27,967 nt of DNA from JAIEPW01 sp964406035. Its GTDB lineage: Bacteria > Acidobacteriota > Terriglobia > Bryobacterales > Bryobacteraceae. Of the stretch, positions 23,028 through 27,967 are shown piece after piece. The translations under genes and the position numbers were made by a program. Under the pieces are notes generated by a model. That model was not told the DNA's origin. It did not search any database and saw only the letters and a list, made by a program, of their open reading frames with translations. Location of the stretch: the NCBI GenBank assembly GCA_964406035.1, contig CAYOQB010000061.1, positions 1 through 27,967 of the forward strand. The letters are read 5' to 3'. Within the stretch, counting starts at the first letter, position 1, and every line of letters starts with the position of its first letter.

Positions 23028-23309
23028 GTGGAGAGCAGCCATACGATAACCCTAAGCGCCGAACAGGAACGCTTGATCGCCGAGGCCCTTCAGGCTGGCG
23101 GTTACGAAAGCGCCAACGATGTGATTGCACGCGCCCTGGAGGTTCTGCGGGCCGAGGACGGACTGCTTCACGAGCAGAGAGAAGAGATCGAATCGAAGAT
23201 CGATCGGGCTCTGGCGCAATTCGAGAACGGTCAATCCTTCACCGCTGAGAACGCCCGTTCGGATATGGAGCAACGCAAGACCGATTGGCTTCGTGACCAT
23301 TCCGGGTGA
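23028..23309 (+). CDS. ParD-like ribbon-helix-helix antitoxin, apparently orphan
   Basis: A small acidic protein of about 93 residues from GTG 23028 (VESSHTITLSAEQERLIAEA). The N half matches ParD/RHH_1-type antitoxins: TITLSAEQERLIAEALQAGG is the strand and first helix, and YESANDVIARALEVLRAED is the second helix. The C half (EESKIDRALAQFENGQSF pattern, then SDMEQRKTDWLRDH) is the acidic toxin-binding tail. The start is uncertain: ATG 22923 and ATG 22965 are in frame upstream but add a non-typical N terminus and have poor SDs. GATAAT at 23019-23024 lies just before the GTG but has no -35 partner. No ParE toxin gene follows; the next gene is convergent at 23359. The segment is bracketed by a 17-bp direct repeat, which hints at a small mobile or recombined cassette. 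Confidence 0.75.
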   Translation: MESSHTITLSAEQERLIAEALQAGGYESANDVIARALEVLRAEDGLLHEQREEIESKIDRALAQFENGQSFTAENARSDMEQRKTDWLRDHSG

Positions 23310-23321
23310 CGGCAACTCCCG

Positions 23322-23338
23322 TCAGCGGAGTTACGAAG
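23322..23338. repeat. 17-bp direct repeat, copy 2, after the antitoxin gene
   Basis: Exact copy of 22933-22949, with AACTCC at 23314-23319 forming the same stem (AACTCC/GGAGTT) around a 7-nt loop. It lies 12 bp after the antitoxin stop. It could double as the antitoxin's weak 3' hairpin. Confidence 0.85.
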
Positions 23339-23358
23339 CCATCCCGTAATTGGATTTG

Positions 23359-24215
23359 TTAAGCGAATCCGGCGGCGATCGTGTCCAGCAGGGCGGCGGA
23401 GTGTTCCAGCCGGTCCGCATCCTGCGGGAAACGCCGGATGATCCCTTCCAGCATCGCCGCAAAGCCCGCCGTTTCCGGACGCTGGAACTTGCCGTCCTTC
23501 AGGTCCAGGTCGTGAACCATTTCGGCGATCGCGCGCAGCCCGGGGATTTCCAGTCCTGAGGTGTGCAGCAGCACCTCGAACGTGCAGCGGTCGTCCTGAT
23601 GCGTGTATTCGCCTTCGAACATGTCGAAGCGGATCTCGCCCTCCTGGTGAACATAGTTCGCGGGGTCGACAAAGCGGAAGCGGGCAGCGGGTCCAGGTAG
23701 CGGCGGATCAGCCACGCCGACGACATCCGGTCCACCTTAACGCCCTGGCGCGTCACCCAGGTGGCGCCTCGCGCGAACGGACTCACCGCCGGCGTTTCCA
23801 GCTCCGGCGATTCCATTTTCTTCAACATTTCCATGACTTTATCCTTTCCTGGCGCCTCGAAGAAGTCGATCCGGGCGATCTCCTTCAGGCGCTTGCGAAT
23901 CCTCGCCGCACTGCGTTCCGGGGCAGCAAGCAGTTCCGCGTAATCCTGGGCGCGCTCTTCCTGGAATTGGCGGATCAGCTCCTCGCTGGTCGATCCGGCC
24001 AGAAACTCGCCGCGGAGGATCCAGGCTTCTCCGCCGCCCGCGAGAATCTCCTTCCGCAGCCATTCGAAATCCTCGACGGTATCGTCGCGAAGGGGCAGCA
24101 CGTACGCCGACTTCTTCACCGAAATCGCTCCCAATTGCTTGATTCTGCGGAGGATCTTGGCTCGCAAGTAGAGTGGATCGGGAGGGATCTGGTGCAGCAG
24201 CAGAAGCCAACTCAT
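23359..24215 (-). pseudogene. Chromate-resistance protein ChrB-like gene, frameshifted
   Basis: Two overlapping minus-strand frames together encode one ChrB-like protein of about 285 residues. The first, from ATG 24215, gives the N domain (SWLLLLHQIPPDPLYLRAKI, LGAISVKKSAYVLPLRDD, EAWILRGEFLAGSTSEEL) and reaches DRMSSAWLIRRYLDP. It then leaves homology and runs out of frame to 23499. The second frame resumes at ARFRFVDPANYVHQEGEIRF and runs through CTFEVLLHTSGLEIPGLRAI and FAAMLEGIIRRFPQDADRL to the stop at 23359. Joining them needs one extra base near 23688 (for example a C in the CGGGCAGCGGG stretch). It may be a real inactivating deletion or a sequencing error. ChrB proteins act in chromate resistance as regulators or accessory factors; no chrA transporter is in the window. 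It is divergent from the aminotransferase gene. Confidence 0.85.
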
Positions 24216-24228
24216 TCTTCTTGTAAGA

Positions 24229-24260
24229 TAGCACTAGCTAGTATAATCTAGCAATAGCTA
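24229..24260. promoter_or_regulatory. Dyad-symmetric operator overlapping a TATAAT box between chrB-like and hisC-like genes
   Basis: TATAAT (24242-24247) is flanked by GCTAG and CTAGC in perfect mirror. The symmetry extends to 10 of 13 positions per arm over 24229-24260. Each arm also holds a TAGC-N4-GCTA palindrome: TAGCACTAGCTA (24229-24240) and TAGCAATAGCTA (24249-24260), 20 bp apart and 11 of 12 identical. A weak -35, TTGTAA (24221-24226), has a 15-bp spacer. It lies in the 46-bp AT-rich space between divergent starts 24215 and 24262. This looks like an operator for a dimeric repressor that blocks the promoter. If TATAAT drives the aminotransferase gene, its mRNA would be almost leaderless. 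Confidence 0.65.
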
Positions 24261-24261
24261 T

Positions 24262-25347
24262 ATGACTCGACGAACTCTACTGGCAAGCTTGGCTCCGGAA
24301 CTCGCCTTCGCGCAACACGCCGCGATCAGCGGCAGCGTCCCGCCGGATACGGTCTGGTTGAACGCCAATGAGAGCCCGGAAGGGCCGTTTCCGGTCGCTA
24401 AGAAGGCACTTTTGAGCGCGTTAAGCGAGGTTGGGCGGTATTCGCATCGCGCTTTCCCGGGGATCGAAGACGCGATCGCGACGTACGCCGGGGTGACCTC
24501 GGACCAGATACTGCTCGGCAGCGGTTCCAGCCAGGTTCTGCATTGTGCCTTGCAGGCGTTTACGGGGCCGGGGCGCGGGTTTGTGACCGCCTGGCCGACC
24601 TGGGAGATGTGCGCGGAGATCGCCGGGCGGCTGGGCGCGCAGGTGGTGAAAGTGCCGCTGGACAGAAACTGGGCCGCCGATGTCGAACGGATGGCTCAAG
24701 AAGCCCGGAAATGGCCGACGGGACTGGTTCACTTGGGAAATCCGAACAATCCGACCTCCTCGATGACGCCGCCGCAGGCTATTTCCTGGCTGGCAGGCAA
24801 CCTGCCGGAGGGCTGGCGGTTGCTGGTGGATGAAGCATACATCGACTACGTCGCGGACACGGAATCGGTCACGGCGATCGGACTGGTGAAGCAGGGGCGC
24901 CCGGTGATCGTCACCCGCACGTTCTCGAAACTATACGGCATGGCTGGAGCGCGGATCGGCTTTGGTTGCGCTCGCCCGGACTTGATCGCGGAAATGCGGG
25001 GTTTCCGCGAGAACGTCGCCAGCATCCTGGGCGCGCGAGCCGCCGTGGCGGCGCTGGCGGAAGGTCCCGCCGCGGTGCGGGCGCGGCGGCAGTCGCGCGA
25101 GCAGGTGCGAGGCGAGTTCTGCCGCTGGTTGGACGCTCAGGGTCTGGAGTACATCCCGCCCGCGGCGAACTTCGTGTTGATCCACGTTCGCAAGCCGGTG
25201 ACGGAGGTGATCGGGGCGTTGCTGCGGCGGGGGATCGCGCCGGGGAGAAGGTTCGATGCGCTGGACCACTGGCTGCGGATCACGATTGGGACCTCCGCCG
25301 AGATGAAGAGGGTCGCCGAGCGCCTTCCCGCCGCGCTTGCAGGCTAG
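24262..25347 (+). CDS. HisC-like class I/II aminotransferase with Tat-like N terminus
   Basis: PLP-dependent aminotransferase of 361 residues in the histidinol-phosphate aminotransferase family. Motifs: VWLNANESPEGPFPVAKKAL (substrate and N-terminal arm), LLGSGSSQVL (PLP phosphate loop), HLGNPNNPTSS (158-167, Asn that holds the PLP ring oxygen), LLVDEAYIDYV (Asp190 to the pyridine nitrogen), TFSKLYGMAGARIGFG with Lys223 as the Schiff-base lysine, and LRITIGTSAEM near the C terminus (carboxylate-binding Arg). The first residues MTRRTLLASLAPELAFAQHA look like a short twin-arginine signal with an AFA-Q cleavage site, so the enzyme may be exported. HisC itself is cytoplasmic, so this is probably a paralog acting on another amino acid. 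ATG 24262 starts 1 bp after the operator and has no SD. Confidence 0.88.
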   Translation: MTRRTLLASLAPELAFAQHAAISGSVPPDTVWLNANESPEGPFPVAKKALLSALSEVGRYSHRAFPGIEDAIATYAGVTSDQILLGSGSSQVLHCALQAFTGPGRGFVTAWPTWEMCAEIAGRLGAQVVKVPLDRNWAADVERMAQEARKWPTGLVHLGNPNNPTSSMTPPQAISWLAGNLPEGWRLLVDEAYIDYVADTESVTAIGLVKQGRPVIVTRTFSKLYGMAGARIGFGCARPDLIAEMRGFRENVASILGARAAVAALAEGPAAVRARRQSREQVRGEFCRWLDAQGLEYIPPAANFVLIHVRKPVTEVIGALLRRGIAPGRRFDALDHWLRITIGTSAEMKRVAERLPAALAG

Positions 25348-25514
25348 AAACTACTTGTTTTTCTGAGAGATGCGAGCAGAGATACGTTGGCGGCCGCGAT
25401 CGGCAACTGGACCGGCTTGCCGCTGGAAACGCAGTCCCAGATCTGGTAGGCGAGCGCGCCGCCGAGCAGCGCCAGCAGGCACGCGAGTTTGCGATCCGAA
25501 GCCATCATTTGCAT
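25344..25514 (-). CDS. Possible small membrane protein
   Basis: An open frame of 56 residues in the 269-bp space between the aminotransferase and gyrA: it starts MQMMASDRKLACLLALLGGA and has one hydrophobic helix (about 10-27, LACLLALLGGALAYQIW) followed by a polar tail ending KTSSF. Methionines at 1, 3 and 4 are all possible starts (ATG 25514, 25508 or 25505) and none has an SD. Its stop overlaps the aminotransferase stop tail-to-tail (CTAG). The single membrane anchor and length fit small membrane proteins, but nothing in the frame is recognised, so it may be chance. Confidence 0.35.
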   Translation of the reverse strand: MQMMASDRKLACLLALLGGALAYQIWDCVSSGKPVQLPIAAANVSLLASLRKTSSF

Positions 25515-25549
25515 ACGCGAAAAGCGGGCGAAGAAGAGGTCGGGTCTGG

Positions 25550-25555
25550 TAAAAT
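25550..25555 (+). promoter_or_regulatory. Candidate -10 box for gyrA
   Basis: TAAAAT in a short AT-rich patch (TGGTAAAATAAGGG), about 61 bp before the gyrA start. There is no convincing -35, so the call rests on the box, the local AT-richness and the position. Confidence 0.35.
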
Positions 25556-25602
25556 AAGGGTTTCGAGCAGCTTCATTTCCTCCCCCAACTCAGTACGGTC
25601 CT

Positions 25603-25608
25603 AAGGAG
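25603..25608 (+). promoter_or_regulatory. gyrA ribosome-binding site (decides TTG start)
   Basis: AAGGAG with an 8-nt spacer to TTG 25617. The nearest in-frame ATG (25638) would be 29 nt away. This favours TTG as the gyrA start. Confidence 0.8.
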
Positions 25609-25616
25609 TTATTGGA

Positions 25617-27967
25617 TTGCCAGATAACGAGCAGCAGATGCCCTTGACGCCGCCCGGCGGCGGCGACGGCGGGTCCCGCAACCTGGTCCCGATCAACATC
25701 GAAGACGAGATGCGGCGGTCCTACCTGGATTACGCGATGAGCGTGATCGTGGGCCGCGCGCTTCCCGATGTGCGGGACGGGCTGAAGCCGGTACACCGGC
25801 GGATCCTGTACGGCGTGTCGGAGATGGGCCTGTTCTACAACCGGGCGCCCAAGAAGTGCGCGCGCATTGTCGGCGATGTTCTGGGCAAGTACCACCCGCA
25901 CGGAGATTCGCCGGTTTACGACGCATTGGTGCGCATGGCGCAGAACTTCTCGATGCGCTATCCCCTGGTGGACGGGCAGGGCAATTTTGGTTCCGTGGAC
26001 GGCGATCCGCCGGCGGCGATGCGATACACCGAGGCGCGGCTGTCGCGGATCGCGTCCGCGCTGCTGGAGGATATCGACAAGGAAACGGTCGATTTCAAGG
26101 CCAACTACGACGACAGCACGGTGGAGCCGGAGGTGCTGCCCACCCGCATTCCAAATCTGCTGCTGAACGGATCGGAAGGCATCGCCGTGGGCATGGCGAC
26201 AAGAATTCCGCCGCACAACCTGACGGAAATGATCAACGCCTGCATCCACCTGGTGCAGCATCCCACGGCGGATCTGGCGAAGATCATGGAGTTCGTGCAG
26301 GGTCCGGATTTCCCCACGGGCGGGTTCATCCTAGGCCGCAACGGCATCTACGACTATTTCCGCACCGGGCGCGGATCGCTGAAGCTGCGCGCAAAGGCAG
26401 CCATCGAGAAGCTGGGCAAGGATCGCGAGGCGATCATTGTCACCGAGATCCCCTTCCAGGTGAACAAGGCGCGGCTGATCGAGCACGCCGCGGCGCTGGT
26501 GAACGAGAAGAAGATCGAGGGCATTTCGGAAATCCGCGACGAAAGCGATCGCGACGGGATGCGCATCGTGTTCGAGCTGAAGCGCGGCGAGCAGGCGGAG
26601 GTGATCCTCAACAACCTGTACAAGCACACGCAACTGCAGACCAACTTCGGCGTGATCATGCTAGCCATCGTGAACGGCCAGCCGCGCGAGATGGGCCTGG
26701 TGGAGATGCTGCGGCGCTTCATCGACCATCGCGTGGATGTGGTGCGGCGGCGCACGGACTACCTGCTGCGCAAGGCTCGCGAGCGGGAGCATATCCTGCT
26801 GGGATTCCAGAAGGCGCTGGACCGCATTGAAAGCGTAATCGCGCTGATCCGGGCGTCGGCGAACCCAAAGGAAGCGCGCGAGGCGCTGACCGGCAATGCC
26901 TTTTCCGACCGGCAGACCGCCGCGGTACGGGCCGCGGGCGGCGCGTCGCTGGTTTGGGACTTCAGCGAGCGGCAGGCGCAGGCCATCATCGAACTGCAGC
27001 TGCAGCGCCTGACCTCGATGGAGCAGCAGAAGATCCTGGACGAGCTGGGGGATATTCAGAAGCAGATCGCGGAGTATCTGGAGATCCTGGGTTCGGACAA
27101 GGTTCTGCGCGGCGTGATCGTCAAGGAACTGAAGGAAGTCCAGAAGGACTTCGGCGACGAACGCCGGACGCAGTTGATGGAGGACACCGGCGAGATCCGC
27201 CTCGAAGATCTGGTTCAGGTGGAGGACGTGGCGGTGACGGTCACCCGCGGCGGCTACGTGAAGCGCACGGCGGTGGATACGTACCGGCGGCAGTCGCGCG
27301 GCGGCAAGGGCCGGATCGGCATGGGAACCCGGGCCGAGGATGCCGTGGAGCGGCTGGTGATCGCCTCCACCCACGCCTATCTGCTGATGTTCACCACCAA
27401 GGGCCGCGTGTACTGGCTGAAGATCTACGAGATTCCCGACGCCGGCACTACGGGCAAGGGCAAGCACATCTCGAACCTCATCAACCTGCAACCCGACGAA
27501 AGCGTGCAGGCTTTCCTGGCGGTGAAGGATTTCGTTCCGGACCGCTACATCGTGATGGTCACCAAGCAGGGCGTGATCAAGAAGAGCGAGCTGACGGAGT
27601 TCGACAACCCGATGGCTCGCGGGATCATTGCGCTGTCGCTGGACGACGGCGACGAATTGATCTCGGCGCGCTTGTCCAACGGCAAGAACTACATTTTCAT
27701 CGCGACACATGAAGGCAAGGCGATCCGCTTCGAGGAAGAGGATGTCCGCCCGATGGGGCGGCCGGCGCGCGGCGTTCGCGCCATGGACCTGGGCGAGGAA
27801 GATTACATCGTCGCCGCCGAGGTGGTGGAGAAGGACGGCCTGATTCTGTCCATTTCGGAACAGGGTTACGGCAAGCGCACGGAGCTGAGCGAGTACCGGC
27901 TGACGGGGCGCGGCGGCAAGGGCGTCATCAACATGAAGGTGACGAACAAGACCGGCAAGGTGGTGAC
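25617..27967 (+). CDS. gyrA: DNA gyrase subunit A (3' end beyond window)
   Basis: Type IIA topoisomerase subunit that cuts and rejoins DNA during ATP-driven negative supercoiling, working with GyrB. About 783 codons are present and the frame is open to the window edge, so the C terminus is missing. The start is TTG 25617 (LPDNEQQMPLTPPGGG) by its SD. The breakage domain has RSYLDYAMSVIVGRALPDVR, GDVLGKYHPHGDSPVYDALV and the catalytic Tyr137 in PPAAMRYTEARLS. Ser98 and Asp102 (counterparts of E. coli Ser83 and Asp87) are the quinolone-sensitive residues, with Pro99 in place of Ala84. The coiled-coil tower follows, then the C-terminal propeller, which opens with the GyrA box QSRGGKG at 559-565 (usual QRRGGKG). 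The box marks this as GyrA and not ParC. It does not appear to be in an operon with the aminotransferase. Confidence 0.97.
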   Translation, partial: MPDNEQQMPLTPPGGGDGGSRNLVPINIEDEMRRSYLDYAMSVIVGRALPDVRDGLKPVHRRILYGVSEMGLFYNRAPKKCARIVGDVLGKYHPHGDSPVYDALVRMAQNFSMRYPLVDGQGNFGSVDGDPPAAMRYTEARLSRIASALLEDIDKETVDFKANYDDSTVEPEVLPTRIPNLLLNGSEGIAVGMATRIPPHNLTEMINACIHLVQHPTADLAKIMEFVQGPDFPTGGFILGRNGIYDYFRTGRGSLKLRAKAAIEKLGKDREAIIVTEIPFQVNKARLIEHAAALVNEKKIEGISEIRDESDRDGMRIVFELKRGEQAEVILNNLYKHTQLQTNFGVIMLAIVNGQPREMGLVEMLRRFIDHRVDVVRRRTDYLLRKAREREHILLGFQKALDRIESVIALIRASANPKEAREALTGNAFSDRQTAAVRAAGGASLVWDFSERQAQAIIELQLQRLTSMEQQKILDELGDIQKQIAEYLEILGSDKVLRGVIVKELKEVQKDFGDERRTQLMEDTGEIRLEDLVQVEDVAVTVTRGGYVKRTAVDTYRRQSRGGKGRIGMGTRAEDAVERLVIASTHAYLLMFTTKGRVYWLKIYEIPDAGTTGKGKHISNLINLQPDESVQAFLAVKDFVPDRYIVMVTKQGVIKKSELTEFDNPMARGIIALSLDDGDELISARLSNGKNYIFIATHEGKAIRFEEEDVRPMGRPARGVRAMDLGEEDYIVAAEVVEKDGLILSISEQGYGKRTELSEYRLTGRGGKGVINMKVTNKTGKVV

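Noticed and set aside
22398..23309. A 303-codon plus-strand frame running through the N gap into the antitoxin
   Set aside because: It is a chimera made by the Ns and the duplicated 55 bp; the part left of the gap is antisense to the receptor plug. Only the ParD-like part after the gap is supported.
22927..23338. Integron attC-like sites around the antitoxin gene
   Set aside because: The repeats flank a single gene and form hairpins, but they are about 25 bp, lack the GTTRRRY/RYYYAAC core pair and the extrahelical-base pattern, and no integrase is present.
25345..25366. Weak AGAAAC...GTTTTTCT hairpin just after the aminotransferase stop as a terminator
   Set aside because: The stem is short, AT-only and imperfect, and the T-run is inside the stem rather than after it.

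Overview
The window looks like a draft or metagenome-assembled genome fragment from an acidobacterium, most likely of the Solibacter/Bryobacter type. The reasons are its high GC, an Oar-like TonB-dependent receptor with an N-terminal carboxypeptidase-regulatory-like domain, secreted proteins built from repeats of that same fold, a BTAD/TPR membrane regulator, and many genes with weak or no Shine-Dalgarno (SD) site or with GTG/TTG/CTG starts. The taxonomic call is inference from gene content. No rRNA, tRNA, CRISPR array or transposase was seen. A 100-N scaffold gap lies at 22766-22865.

Layout: (1) 32-3412 (+) is a large Oar-like outer-membrane receptor ending in a strong intrinsic terminator. 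(2) 3409-6134 (-) is a tightly overlapping housekeeping operon read purC, cvpA-like, HAD phosphatase (apparent CTG start), pdxT. (3) 6221-8588 (+) holds a fused glycosyltransferase/methyltransferase and a sugar-nucleotide epimerase, both probably for surface polysaccharide. (4) 8593-12624 (-) holds two tandem paralogous secreted beta-sandwich proteins followed by a lytic transglycosylase. (5) 12677-14413 (+) holds a YbaK-type tRNA-editing protein and a secreted sorbosone/glucose dehydrogenase-like beta-propeller. (6) 14371-17610 (-) is a regulatory block: a membrane-anchored BTAD-TPR transcription factor, a small protein, and a translationally coupled ECF sigma factor whose 3' end overlaps the dehydrogenase gene tail-to-tail by 43 bp. 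(7) 17671-22924 (-) is a four-gene envelope operon: TonB-dependent receptor, DUF4331 protein, secreted TPR protein and DUF4198 protein, the last three joined by ATGA overlaps. (8) 22925-24260 is a small accessory patch with an orphan ParD-like antitoxin between copies of a hairpin-forming repeat, and a frameshifted chrB-like gene. (9) 24229-25347 is a dyad-symmetric promoter/operator and a HisC-like aminotransferase with a Tat-like N terminus. (10) 25617 to the end is the 5' part of gyrA.

The most distinctive parts are the receptor/DUF4331/TPR/DUF4198 operon with its RNA hairpins (one sequestering the receptor SD, one with two alternative folds in front of DUF4331), the BTAD-TPR/small protein/ECF cassette without a recognisable anti-sigma factor, and the AT-rich dyad centred on TATAAT between chrB and the aminotransferase. 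The N gap is flanked by a perfect 55-bp repeat and looks like an unmerged contig overlap. Collapsing it restores an intact 688-residue receptor.
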